A DNA stretch of 64,000 bases from Bacteroidales bacterium (GTDB lineage Bacteria; Bacteroidota; Bacteroidia; Bacteroidales; P3). This document shows, piece by piece, positions 6,309 through 13,845 of the stretch. The DNA lies in NCBI GenBank assembly GCA_017618625.1, contig JAFZTV010000012.1, positions 22,044 to 86,043 on the forward strand. Reading direction: 5' to 3'. Each line of letters opens with the position of its first letter. The first letter of the stretch is position 1. Below the pieces are notes generated by a model. The model was not told the DNA's origin and ran no database searches. It saw only the letters and a program-made list of their open reading frames with translations. The position numbers were made by a program, and so were the translations under genes.

Positions 6309-7241
6309 TTAGTTCAGGTATTCGTATTGGTAGCGGTAGGTTCTGTTGTTGCTCTGTACGTCCATCCAATTTGTGGTACATGTTGTCGGATAATCGTCCT
6401 CATAGGTGTAGGTATAAGTGGTGCTTGTGCGAGCAGACGAATGAGTGTATTCGCATGTCAAGACGTTGTTTCTGTCGTACACAAAATAGCTTGGTTCTTG
6501 CCTCCAGTCGTCAATATCGACTAACAGATGGAGGTACATAACACCCATTCCGCAAAAAGGATTTCTTTTATCATCGTAGGTAAAAACACCTGTCTGCACA
6601 TCACCCTCAAGGGTTGACACCATCTTTGTAATGTTATTTCCATCCCATGTCAGTTCGATTTTTGCTATGTGTTCTTCCGATTCGCCTTTAGCGTTGGCTT
6701 GACGACTTACACCGCTCATTTGTATATCCAATGGCAAGAGCATATCCAGCATTGAAGTACCAATGAAAGCATTTTTCCCAACGAAACGGTGATAGGTGAT
6801 ATCGATGGCTGATATTTTTCCATTGGTATGCGAAAATTGAACACTACAATAATGACGACCATCGGAGTAGTGTTCGGCCGACGAAAGTTTTTTTCCATCA
6901 TACGAAAAGTCCGTCTTACAAGAGTAGCCATTAGTCGTGTAGGCGATACTCGCAAGGCGTTTGCCGTCGTAAGAATAAGTGAATTGGGCAGCAGCCTCGC
7001 CATCAGCGTCGAACAAAGTTCTGGAAGCAAGTTTGTCTCCATCCCACGTCCATTGTTCGTTCAAGCACATTGGGTTATCATACGCATAGCCAGATGCATC
7101 GGAAGGAGTTGAGCTACTTGAACTGCTGATTTTGCTGATTTTCTTTTTGGGGTTGTACACTCCGTCCTGGTCTTTTTGGCAGGATGGGATGATGAGAAGC
7201 AGCAAGGCTGCCGCCGCGAAGTAAAAGATGGTTCTTTTCAT
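6309..7241 (-). CDS. Lipoprotein with YD-like repeats (DUF4595-like), paralogue B (310 aa)
   Basis: Lipoprotein signal MKRTIFYFAAAALLLLIIPS with the lipobox Cys directly after, then QKDQDGVYNPKKKISKI, a Ser-rich linker and the same repeat pattern as its neighbour: FTYSYDGKRLASIAY, DFSYDGKKLSSAEHY, LTWDGNNITKMVS, FTYDDKRNPFCGMGV, and a YRYQYEYLN end. Clearly a tandem duplicate of the 5386-6288 gene. Its upstream 200 bp is nearly the same as that of the lipoprotein gene at 11062-11820, although the proteins are unrelated. The two paralogues are probably co-transcribed from there. Confidence 0.74.
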   Translation of the reverse strand: MKRTIFYFAAAALLLLIIPSCQKDQDGVYNPKKKISKISSSSSSTPSDASGYAYDNPMCLNEQWTWDGDKLASRTLFDADGEAAAQFTYSYDGKRLASIAYTTNGYSCKTDFSYDGKKLSSAEHYSDGRHYCSVQFSHTNGKISAIDITYHRFVGKNAFIGTSMLDMLLPLDIQMSGVSRQANAKGESEEHIAKIELTWDGNNITKMVSTLEGDVQTGVFTYDDKRNPFCGMGVMYLHLLVDIDDWRQEPSYFVYDRNNVLTCEYTHSSARTSTTYTYTYEDDYPTTCTTNWMDVQSNNRTYRYQYEYLN

Positions 7242-7449
7242 AACTGTATGTTTTTTTGTTGATATGTTTTATGTTGATAGGTTGAAGTCGGTGGTTGGAT
7301 TTTTTTTGTGGTTATATAGTTAGTAGCAAAAAATGACAAAAACCGTGAGGAAAGGAAAAAAATCCAAGAGAAAATTACTCCCTTACACTATGTAATAGAA
7401 AAAATGGGGGTGAAAATTGACAAATGGGGTGAAGTTTTAACATTTTTTT
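7242..7449 (-). repeat. Duplicated upstream region, copy 1 (copy 2 at 11821-12020)
   Basis: Reading + strand: AACTGTATG, a T-run, TTGATATG phrases, GTTGAAGTCGGTGGTTGG, GTGGTTATA(T/A)AGTTAGT(A/T)GCAAAA, ACAAAAACCGT, then a diverged middle, and finally TTGACAAA(T/G)GGGGTGAA and TTTTAACATTTTTTTTC. The same series occurs in the same order before the lipoprotein gene at 11820. A partial third copy lies at about 9263-9375. It probably carries the promoter and 5' UTR. Confidence 0.8.
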
Positions 7450-8649
7450 TCATTTCACTGCCAGTTTGCGGGTGGTGGTGGCGGTGGTGGTGGTTACTTG
7501 GAGGGTGTAGAGTCCTGGGGTGAGGGTCGAGGTGTCGAGGGTTGTGGAGGTGCCGCAGTTGCGGAGGGTGCGTATCAGGCGGCCGTTGATGTCGCAGATG
7601 GTGAGCTCTTGTATCTCTGCGTCGCAGGTGACGACGGTGCTGTTGCTAGCTGGGTTAGGATATATTCTGACCGCCGACTGCTGACTGCCGACTGCTTCAC
7701 CTATGCCTTCGTCACCGCCTGGGTTGTCGGGGTCAGGGTTCTCGGGGTCATCAGGGTCTTCAACAACGTCTGTTATCAAGAGTTCCATGCGGTCCTCCTC
7801 CCATTGCGGCAGCGGCTCGATGATGGCCATCATGTGATCCCATGATTCTCCGCGATCATGAGGCGTGCAATCCGCACCAAAGACTCTGACATCTGACGGT
7901 CCATTAATTTGCGTCCTGAAGGAATAATAGACCTTCGACCTGCATGACAGCATTTCTATTTTCCAATAGAGAAAGGTATCCCTTATGTGGACGGGCTGGT
8001 CGAAATAGATTTCCAGCACTTGCACCTGTTCATCAAACAATGTGCAGTCTTCTAATGGTATGGGATAGTATGCGTTATTGACGGAGTCATATACCGTCTC
8101 AGGATATGCTATTTCACCTGTTGTAATCGGGTGGGTCATATACCGCCTGACACCCACAGTGGTTTCGTCCAAGGTTATGCTGTCAAGCCTCTCGAAATGG
8201 GTGCCGTCGTCAGCTTTTTCACAGATATAAATCCTCACATAGTCGCCGGGATGGAATTCCTTGACACTGTCGATAAACACAGCGACACCGTAGATGTCGA
8301 TATCGCCGTGTGGCAGGGGGTTTTGATGGTAGTCGCCAAAGTATTCGTTCCAGCCGGGATAGTTGGGGTGTCCTGGTACCACATCAATGCATCCGATATA
8401 ATTATGTAAATACTCACTGCCAACTGGCCCAAATCCAACCTTGTCTTTAGTACACATGGAAACGGAGTCTATGATATGGCCTACTGATTCATCGTAGCTC
8501 CATACGGGCATCCAGAATTCATGAACGAGGGGGGTGTGAGCATATCGGTAGTAGTTGGTGTCAACTACTGTCTGCGCGTTCAGGTCTATAGCTGGCAGCG
8601 AGGACAGAACTATTGCAAAAAAAACGAAGCTAAGTATGTTTGTTTTCAT
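7450..8649 (-). CDS. Secreted protein with type IX secretion type A sorting domain (399 aa)
   Basis: Start at 8649 (MKTNILSFVFFAIVLSSLPA) gives a signal peptide ending near NAQ. About 300 residues of unrecognised, Tyr/Asp-rich sequence follow, then an Asp/Pro/Asn linker (DPDDPENPDPDNPGGDEG) and a C-terminal T9SS type A domain of about 75 residues: IYPNPASNSTVVTCD, LTICDINGRLIRTL, LDTSTLTPGLYTLQV, TRKLAVK. The linker/CTD junction includes EAVGSQQSAVR, encoded by a CAGTC-type phrase repeat (7669-7698). Predicted cell-surface or secreted cargo of the Por machinery. Confidence 0.85.
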   Translation of the reverse strand: MKTNILSFVFFAIVLSSLPAIDLNAQTVVDTNYYRYAHTPLVHEFWMPVWSYDESVGHIIDSVSMCTKDKVGFGPVGSEYLHNYIGCIDVVPGHPNYPGWNEYFGDYHQNPLPHGDIDIYGVAVFIDSVKEFHPGDYVRIYICEKADDGTHFERLDSITLDETTVGVRRYMTHPITTGEIAYPETVYDSVNNAYYPIPLEDCTLFDEQVQVLEIYFDQPVHIRDTFLYWKIEMLSCRSKVYYSFRTQINGPSDVRVFGADCTPHDRGESWDHMMAIIEPLPQWEEDRMELLITDVVEDPDDPENPDPDNPGGDEGIGEAVGSQQSAVRIYPNPASNSTVVTCDAEIQELTICDINGRLIRTLRNCGTSTTLDTSTLTPGLYTLQVTTTTATTTRKLAVK

Positions 8650-8682
8650 AGTTTGTGGTTTTATTTGTAAATAATAACTATG

Positions 8683-8690
8683 CAAATGTA
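8683..8690 (-). promoter_or_regulatory. -7 box (TACATTTG) for the T9SS cargo gene
   Basis: The minus strand reads TACATTTGCATAG, 34 bp upstream of the ATG at 8649. Confidence 0.55.
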
Positions 8691-9113
8691 TTTTTTTACA
8701 TGACAATAAAAAAAACTAATAGCAAATCTGCTCGACATTCGATATCTGTATGGGACATTGTATTAAAAAACTATTCGTCCCTACTTTTCTATAAGTTGTA
8801 GGATTATTTCGACTGCTCATTCTTTCTTTTCATAATTTAATTATTTGGGGGTTAATAAATAGAAATCGTTTACAGACGGTATAAGGGATGAGTCTTTCAC
8901 AGCTGTCGAACGTTTGCAACCTTCATCTATTTCAGCTTTTATGGAAAAAGCGGAAAAACTCCTATGGTTCAAAAATATTTTACTTTCAATACCCTGACGC
9001 AAACAAATAAAAATCATTATGTAAAGGATTTGATTTTACCCATTGCCATTGGGGTTGCATTGCTGCAAAACGTGCTTTGGACTCGGTTAATTAAAGAATT
9101 GACATATTGTCTG
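8691..9113. other. Gene-free stretch, possibly decayed
   Basis: No supported gene. A stop-bounded open segment on the + strand (about 8868-8997) translates to plausible but short protein (SFTDGIRDESFTAVERLQ...), and a 69-aa frame at 8964-9173 follows. Neither has a recognisable family or start context. They may be remnants of a disrupted gene or mobile element. Confidence 0.4.
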
Positions 9114-9263
9114 TTATTTGGTGACTTTTATGATTTTGTGTCTTGTTGTGGTTTCGGTGCTTTTTATTGTTAGGTAGTAGATGCCGACGGGGAGGGGAGA
9201 GAGGTTTAATGTGATTGTTTGATTGTGTGATTGTGTTAATGTTTCAGGTTGATAGGTTGGTTT
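9114..9263 (-). pseudogene. Orphan T9SS type A sorting-domain fragment
   Basis: Minus-strand translation ending at the TAA at 9114-9116 reads ...TITLNLSPLPVGIYYLTIKS and then TETTTRHKIIKVTK-stop. This is the usual last part of a T9SS type A C-terminal domain (L-S-P-L-P-x-G-I-Y-Y-L-x-I ... K-I-I-K-V). The frame is closed about 48 codons upstream, where it meets a leader repeat. There is no signal peptide or passenger, so I read it as the tail of a deleted T9SS cargo gene. Confidence 0.75.
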
Positions 9264-9375
9264 TTTTTATGTTGATATGTGGATAGGTTGATGTGTTTTT
9301 TGTTGATGTGGTTAAGCCGGTGGTTGGATTTTTTGTGGTTATATAGTTGGTTGCAAAGACAAACAATTTTGTCGA
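9263..9375 (-). repeat. Partial third copy of the lipoprotein-gene upstream repeat
   Basis: Contains TTGATATG-type phrases, CCGGTGGTTGGATTTTTTGTGG, then TTATATAGTTGGTTGCAAAG and ACAAACAATTTTGTC, matching the 7242 and 11821 copies in order. It lies directly upstream, on the minus strand, of the orphan T9SS domain. Confidence 0.7.
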
Positions 9376-9403
9376 AGATGCTTTTTGCTAAACTCGGTGT
9401 AGA

Positions 9404-10684
9404 TTATTTTTTTCCCTTTGAGTCTTTAACATCACGAACCAGCCGCACGGAGAGGCCGAAGCATCGGACTTCGTTGCAGACGCCCATACTCCCGTCGTAG
9501 TGGAAGAGATAGCGTACATAGCCTTCGGAAATATGAGTGCTTGACCAGTAACGCCCTTCTGGCTCTTCCATATAGTGGATGACCTCCGTGCCACCCCGGA
9601 ATTCGGCTGCTGGCAGGAAAATACAGCCAAGGTTTTCCATAATTTCCCATTCGCTAAGCGTCAGTACGAAGGCGTGGTAAGAACCGTAGGTGTTTAGATC
9701 GCATATCGGGGTTACGCCCTCAGGATGCTGATATCCGTCGGGGAAAATCACTAATCCATTCACGTTGTTCACGACGGCTTTTCTGAAAGAGAGGGGATAG
9801 CCGTTGTAGAGTGAAATCTGGCCGTCACGGTTGAACAGAAGGTAATTCCATTCGCCCTCTGTCAGGGTGCGCCACATGCCTGGAAGGTTGCCGCCGTTGC
9901 TGATGGCGTTGTAAACACCCCAGTCGGCATTGGCATAGGAGCCCGTAAGGTTGGTGTATTCGCTGTTGCCTGGTTGGTAGTCGGTGGCGTTTGCGCTCGT
10001 TGACCAGGGCTGATAGGCGCGAGCGCCGCTGTTCCATCCGCTGGTACCCCATCCGAAGAGGTCGATCCAGCCTGTGTATGTAGACGAGATGTTGGCGTTG
10101 TCGTCGCCGATGCAGTCGTACTGATGCTCGGCGAAGCGCCAAGTGCCGACCTCGGTGCCTCCAGTTGCAACGGCATGGGAGCCAGTGGTTGTGAACTGAA
10201 GGTTGCCTTTTGAGAAATGAACCTTACGGTCTGCCGCAACCGAGAATACTGCGTAGGATGCTCCGTTGTGGTCGAAGGCCCTAGAGGCTGTGTGCGGGTC
10301 GTCGTGGTCACTTGGGTCGTCGGTGGTGCCAGGGTTGTCGGGATTAGATGGGTCGCCATCTACAACAATGACGTGGCACACGTCACTTTTTTCGCCAGCA
10401 CTGGCTGTTATGTCGCAGCTGCCAACTGCAACTGCTGTGACCACCCCGGATGCGTTGACTGTGGCCACGGCAGGACGACTGCTGAACCACTCCAAGTCCT
10501 GCGTGGCATCGCTGGGCGACACGATGGCTGATAACTGATAAGTGGAGCCGAGCGAAAGTTTTACAGAGGGCTGTTTGATATTGACGCTGTCAACCTCAAC
10601 CGTGTCGGGTTTGCAGCTGCTTAATAGTGACAGGGCCACGCAAAACGCTGCCGACACCACTGTTAGAAAGATGGTCTTTTTCAT
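9404..10684 (-). CDS. Ig-like (Big_2) lipoprotein with FISUMP-like C-terminal domain (426 aa)
   Basis: Start at 10684 (MKKTIFLTVVSAAFCVALSL) gives a lipoprotein signal with Cys in LSSCKPD. Residues about 30-108 form a bacterial Ig-like group 2 domain (VNIKQPSVKLSLGSTYQLSA, LEWFSSRPAVATVNASGVVTAVAVGSCDITA). An Asp/Pro/Asn linker follows, then about 280 residues with WRFAEHQYDCIG, GWIDLFGWGTSGWN, MWRTLTEGEWNYLL, FLPAAEFRGG, RYWSST and LSVRLVRDV, the pattern of Fibrobacter-succinogenes-major-paralogue-like domains common in Bacteroidetes lipoproteins. Probably surface exposed; ligand unknown. Confidence 0.8.
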   Translation of the reverse strand: MKKTIFLTVVSAAFCVALSLLSSCKPDTVEVDSVNIKQPSVKLSLGSTYQLSAIVSPSDATQDLEWFSSRPAVATVNASGVVTAVAVGSCDITASAGEKSDVCHVIVVDGDPSNPDNPGTTDDPSDHDDPHTASRAFDHNGASYAVFSVAADRKVHFSKGNLQFTTTGSHAVATGGTEVGTWRFAEHQYDCIGDDNANISSTYTGWIDLFGWGTSGWNSGARAYQPWSTSANATDYQPGNSEYTNLTGSYANADWGVYNAISNGGNLPGMWRTLTEGEWNYLLFNRDGQISLYNGYPLSFRKAVVNNVNGLVIFPDGYQHPEGVTPICDLNTYGSYHAFVLTLSEWEIMENLGCIFLPAAEFRGGTEVIHYMEEPEGRYWSSTHISEGYVRYLFHYDGSMGVCNEVRCFGLSVRLVRDVKDSKGKK

Positions 10685-10727
10685 GATTTTGATATTTTGG
10701 GTTAATCCTAGTTTATACACTTTTGCG

Positions 10728-11039
10728 TTATACAGACTGCTGGCCGTTGCCGTCGCCTGATAAACGCTTTTTGTAGATGTGGTAGCTCCACGCTGCTCCT
10801 GGCACCGCCATCAACGCGCTGATTGCCACTCCTATCCAGAGCGACGACTCGTTATAACCGAACAGCTGTCGCACAAAGTCGCCCACGGCAAGCGACACAA
10901 ACCATATCGCCCATGCCGCCAGCAGGAATTTCCATTTCCCGTACCTTTTCCCACGCAGCTTCGTAAGCAACCTTTCAAAGACCACCGTCGATAACACTAT
11001 GCCCAGCGCAATCCCTATAAAATACTTTATCGCTATCAT
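10728..11039 (-). CDS. Small membrane protein, about three helices (103 aa)
   Basis: Start at 11039 (MIAIKYFIGIALGIVLSTVV); the open frame upstream is not signal-like. Hydrophobic segments lie at about residues 3-20, 38-56 and 67-84, separated by a basic loop (TKLRGKRYGKWK) and a polar loop. No recognised family. It lies between two FISUMP-like lipoprotein genes with short gaps (43 and 22 bp), so it is probably in one transcript with them, but nothing links it to them functionally. Confidence 0.65.
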   Translation of the reverse strand: MIAIKYFIGIALGIVLSTVVFERLLTKLRGKRYGKWKFLLAAWAIWFVSLAVGDFVRQLFGYNESSLWIGVAISALMAVPGAAWSYHIYKKRLSGDGNGQQSV

Positions 11040-11061
11040 ATTATGCGAAATAAATGATACA

Positions 11062-11820
11062 TTACTGCTGGTTGCGCACCGCACGTACACATCTTCCACC
11101 GACACGATTACCATTCGCTAATACATGTTGATATCCTGTGTATAGGAAAGAATATTCATAAGCATGAGGGTATTCCGGATGAAGCGAACTTGACTGATAC
11201 CATCCGTAATTTACATCATCAACCATACGACTTCCTATAACATATATATTATTGTCATCATAGACGGGAACGATACAACCTGCTGCGGGGAGAAAAATAC
11301 TCTGTCCGTTTTCGGCTGTGAATTTCCATCCGTTGGTTCCGTTCTGCGTAGTCCATCCCGAGGAGGTGTTTTCCATTAGTTCTTCCCAATCCTCTTTGGT
11401 GGGAATGTGAGCCCCGTTGCCAAGAATTACGGTGGCCACATCGTCTGATGGCTCAAGGACTGTCAGCATGTCGGTAAAGCCATTGTGACCGTCTTCGGGA
11501 TTGTTACAATACTTGGTGAACTTCCAACTTCCAGTGTCGCACCATCTATATGTAGTGTACCAATAAATATCCTTCGTCTGCACTTCTCCCCATGCGTAAT
11601 AGTCGCCGTACTCTTCGGGAGTGGCGGCGCCTATGTTGCAGCTGTACCACAGCAGTCCGCTGGGCAGGCCGAGGTCAACCCATTCACCGGGGACTTCTGG
11701 GGTATCCGTGTCGCCGTTCTCCCCTCCGGGAGTTGTCAGTTCAATGTCGTTTCTTTCGCATGACGCGATGCCGACCATCAGCAGCATTCCAGCTGCAAGG
11801 TAAAATAATGTCTTTTTCAT
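11062..11820 (-). CDS. FISUMP-like lipoprotein (252 aa)
   Basis: Lipoprotein signal MKKTLFYLAAGMLLMVGIAS, lipobox Cys directly after, acidic linker (GGENGDTDTPEVPGE), then the familiar WVDLGLPSGLLWYSCNIGA, YGDYYAWGEVQTKD, HIPTKEDWEELMENT, GQSIFLPAAGC and GGRCVRAVR blocks of the Fibrobacter succinogenes major paralogous domain family. Related in fold to the C-terminal half of the gene at 9404. Likely outer-membrane surface protein. The upstream region is a duplicate of that before the unrelated lipoprotein at 6309-7241. Confidence 0.8.
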   Translation of the reverse strand: MKKTLFYLAAGMLLMVGIASCERNDIELTTPGGENGDTDTPEVPGEWVDLGLPSGLLWYSCNIGAATPEEYGDYYAWGEVQTKDIYWYTTYRWCDTGSWKFTKYCNNPEDGHNGFTDMLTVLEPSDDVATVILGNGAHIPTKEDWEELMENTSSGWTTQNGTNGWKFTAENGQSIFLPAAGCIVPVYDDNNIYVIGSRMVDDVNYGWYQSSSLHPEYPHAYEYSFLYTGYQHVLANGNRVGGRCVRAVRNQQ

Positions 11821-12020
11821 AACTGTATGTTTTTTTTGTTGATATGTTTTATGTTGATAGGTTGAAGTCGGTGGTTGGTTTTTTTTGTGGTTATAAAGTT
11901 AGTTGCAAAATTAGACAAAAACCGTCATCACACTAGACAAAAATTGTCGTCTCATTATATACATAGACGCAAAGGGGGTAAAAAATTGACAAAGGGGGTG
12001 AAATTTTAACATTTTTTTTC
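11821..12020 (-). repeat. Duplicated upstream region, copy 2
   Basis: See the copy at 7242-7449. This copy includes an exact -7 box on the minus strand (TAATTTTG, 11906-11913) and the dyad-like GACAAAAATTGTC near 11937-11949. Confidence 0.8.
11906..11913 (-). promoter_or_regulatory. -7 box (TAATTTTG) for the FISUMP-like lipoprotein gene
   Basis: Exact TAnnTTTG match on the minus strand, 86 bp upstream of the start at 11820. At the corresponding place copy 1 has a weaker match. Confidence 0.5.
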
Positions 12021-12190
12021 GGGAAGGGGTTGGAGTTAAGGGGGAATATTGTTGGCTATCAGTGGGTTGGGTTGAATGGGGAAATTTGGCGGAAATTTTG
12101 AAGAAATCTAGCGGGGTTGTGGGAGAGAAATAATTCAGTTTTTGAAGAAATATTATAGGGTTGACGGGTGCTTCCTAAGCTGTAAGTGGT
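12021..12190. other. Gene-free stretch
   Basis: About 170 bp with no open frame, dyad or repeat that I can support. Confidence 0.5.
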
Positions 12191-12272
12191 GTGTCTCCGA
12201 CACTCATGTTGTTGCGGTTGGACCCCCACACTCCCAGTGTGGGGTTAATAGGATGGTGTGCTTTCGGCACAC
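12191..12272. ncRNA. Three-hairpin element, candidate structured RNA or palindromic repeat
   Basis: Three perfect stems follow each other: GTGTC/GACAC (12191-12203), CCCCACACT/AGTGTGGGG with a CCC loop (12224-12244), and GTGTGC/GCACAC with a TTTCG loop (12256-12272). No coding sequence overlaps. It could be a folded RNA, or a palindromic element of REP type. Strand is unknown. Confidence 0.4.
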
Positions 12273-12286
12273 GATTGAGGGGGAGT

Positions 12287-12313
12287 AAAAAAGCCGCTTG
12301 GAAAGCGGCTTTT
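12287..12313 (-). terminator. Rho-independent terminator after hepT
   Basis: AAAGCCGCTT/AAGCGGCTTT stem, flanked by an A-run on one side and T-run on the other, directly after the hepT stop on the minus strand. Confidence 0.75.
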
Positions 12314-12317
12314 GGGC

Positions 12318-12665
12318 TTATTGCAGGTCGGTGATGTATTTTTCTACCTGCTGTTTCAATATCGGTAGGTCGTTGGTGTAGGTCTCCCAGACAAACAACG
12401 GGCTTGTGTTGTAGTAGCCGTGCACCAACACGTTGCGCATGTCGATAATCTGACGCCAGGGGATTTCAGAATGGCTTTCGCGGAACTCCTTGGTCAACAA
12501 GTTGGCCGCCTCGCCTATGACCATGATGTTGTAAACTACTGCGTGGTAGCACATCACGTCGGCTTTCATTTGTTCGAGGGTTTTGCCACGAAGGAAATCC
12601 TCGATGTGAGTAATGCTGCCGACGATATGCCGCAATCTTTCGATGTCTCTACTTTGCTCTCTCAT
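12318..12665 (-). CDS. hepT: HepT-type toxin (DUF86 ribonuclease, 115 aa)
   Basis: A four-helix HEPN protein of the HepT/DUF86 family. The catalytic RX4HXY motif is complete (RNVLVHGY, about residues 77-84). The N-terminal helix DIERLRHIVGSITHIEDFL and the ALEQ-like region GKTLEQMKADVMCYHAVVYN, then IGEAANLL, are typical. It overlaps the upstream nucleotidyltransferase by 17 bp, the classic MntA-HepT order. In characterised systems the partner modifies the motif tyrosine to block RNase activity; all the needed residues are present here. Confidence 0.92.
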   Translation of the reverse strand: MREQSRDIERLRHIVGSITHIEDFLRGKTLEQMKADVMCYHAVVYNIMVIGEAANLLTKEFRESHSEIPWRQIIDMRNVLVHGYYNTSPLFVWETYTNDLPILKQQVEKYITDLQ

Positions 12666-12948
12666 ATATAAGTCGTTTGTCGCGGTTGGCTGACTCTGCG
12701 GCGAAGGGCATCAATGTTCCCTCTTCGACCAAATCGACTTTGCGTCCGATGAGCTCCTCGATTTCGCGCCACATACCGGCATAGCGTAGCAATCCGATTG
12801 GACGTTCGTGGTCGAACACAACCAGTATGTCCACGTCGCTCTTTGGAGTTTCCTCGCCGCGGGCGAAGGAGCCGAAAAGCCATGCTTTCAGGACGGGTTG
12901 CGTCTTGAAGTATTCGGCTATGGCTTCAGTCATCGCTTGGGTGCTCAT
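12649..12948 (-). CDS. mntA: MntA-type nucleotidyltransferase antitoxin (99 aa)
   Basis: A minimal nucleotidyltransferase with the full GSX10DXD active-site motif (GSFARGEETPKSDVD). It is the antitoxin that AMPylates HepT in studied pairs. Start set at 12948 (MSTQAMTEAIAEYFKTQP); the frame is open to 12984, but those extra residues (MPRNPNHKTPQP) look non-coding. It precedes and overlaps hepT, so the two are translationally coupled. Confidence 0.9.
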   Translation of the reverse strand: MSTQAMTEAIAEYFKTQPVLKAWLFGSFARGEETPKSDVDILVVFDHERPIGLLRYAGMWREIEELIGRKVDLVEEGTLMPFAAESANRDKRLIYERAK

Positions 12949-13147
12949 AGGTTGTGGTGTTTTGTGGTTCGGATTACGTGGCAATCACACAATTTGTAAC
13001 GTTCTTCTGGTGAAAATATTGTGTGATGATACATACCCGCCATTTAGAAACTTGAATTTTTTTATTGGGGAGAGGGTGTTTTTGTGGAAGTTTGTTGTGC
13101 GGCGGGAGGGTCTTTTTTGGTGGGTTGTTGACTTGGGTGCGCACGAA

Positions 13148-13180
13148 AAAAAAGCCCGGACCTTTGGGGTTCGGGCTTTT
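13148..13180 (-). terminator. Terminator after hsp20
   Basis: Same stem and T-run as at 2138-2170; part of the 118-bp duplicated block. Confidence 0.8.
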
Positions 13181-13265
13181 CTGTTTTGTCGCTTGCTGTT
13201 TTGGCTTCGGAAGAGGGGTTTATTGGATGTCTATCTTCTGCGCCAGGGCTTTCTTCTCGTCTTCG
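13148..13265 (-). repeat. Source copy of the 118-bp hsp20 3'-end duplication
   Basis: Covers the last codons of hsp20, its 3' UTR and terminator. The near-identical copy is at 2138-2255. I take this as the source because EDEKKALAQKIDIQ ends with the I-x-I motif expected of small heat-shock proteins. Confidence 0.85.
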
Positions 13266-13651
13266 GTGAACTTGGGCATCGTGATGGTCAGGATACCGTG
13301 CTCGACCTTTGCCGAGATCTGCTCGCGCTTGACGTTTTCGGGCAGGGTGAACACCTGCTTGAACTGAGAGGAGCTGAACTCGCGGCGCAGCCACTTGCGG
13401 CCCTCCTTTTCCTCTTTCTTGTTCTCCTTGGACATCTCGACGACAAGTTGGTTGTCGGTGTCGATGCTGATGGAGAGGTCTTCTTTCTTGAGGCCGGGGA
13501 CACAGAGCTCCATCTCATAGTCTTTGTCGGTCTCGCTGATGTTCATTTTCGGGGTGGCGACACGCTCTTCGGGCATGAAGCTGTTGCCCCAGTTGAGAAG
13601 CTCGTTGAACAATGACGGCATCAATTCGCGGTTGTTTCTTGTTACTAACAT
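13220..13651 (-). CDS. Small heat-shock protein, Hsp20/alpha-crystallin family (143 aa)
   Basis: ATP-independent holdase chaperone. The N-terminal arm is MLVTRNNRELMPSLFNELLN. The alpha-crystallin domain spans about residues 34-127 (MNISETDKDYEMELCVPGLKKEDLSISID, then RREFSSSQFKQVFTLPENVKREQISAKVEHGILTITMPK, with the conserved A-x-x-x-x-G-[IV]-L-T-[IV] near the end). The C-terminal tail ends IDIQ, the I-x-I assembly motif. Length is normal. Upstream there are two TGTCAAAATGxCA boxes and a TTGATATG repeat array, and downstream a terminator. Confidence 0.95.
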   Translation of the reverse strand: MLVTRNNRELMPSLFNELLNWGNSFMPEERVATPKMNISETDKDYEMELCVPGLKKEDLSISIDTDNQLVVEMSKENKKEEKEGRKWLRREFSSSQFKQVFTLPENVKREQISAKVEHGILTITMPKFTEDEKKALAQKIDIQ

Positions 13652-13673
13652 GGTTTTGTCCTCCTTTTTTTTA

Positions 13674-13757
13674 ATTGTTGATATGTTTTATGTTGATATG
13701 TTCGATGTTGATATGTTGATATGTTTTGTGTTGATATGTTCAATGTTGATATGTTTT
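13674..13757. repeat. TTGATATGTT phrase array upstream of hsp20
   Basis: Six to seven imperfect units (TTGATATGTT, alternating with TTTTATG, TTCGATG, TTTTGTG and TTCAATG) lie between the hsp20 start and its presumed promoter region, so they would be transcribed as 5' UTR. Confidence 0.8.
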
Positions 13758-13845
13758 GTTGTTTTCTTTTCGGGGCTCTTTCGAACTGCTTTACCGCCTT
13801 TCGGCGTCATTGGGGTATGTGCAAGTTGCGTGCCTAATGGATATT

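Noticed and set aside
8964..9173. 69-aa + frame
   Set aside because: Overlaps the orphan T9SS domain on the other strand; hydrophobic and Cys-rich by chance, no family.
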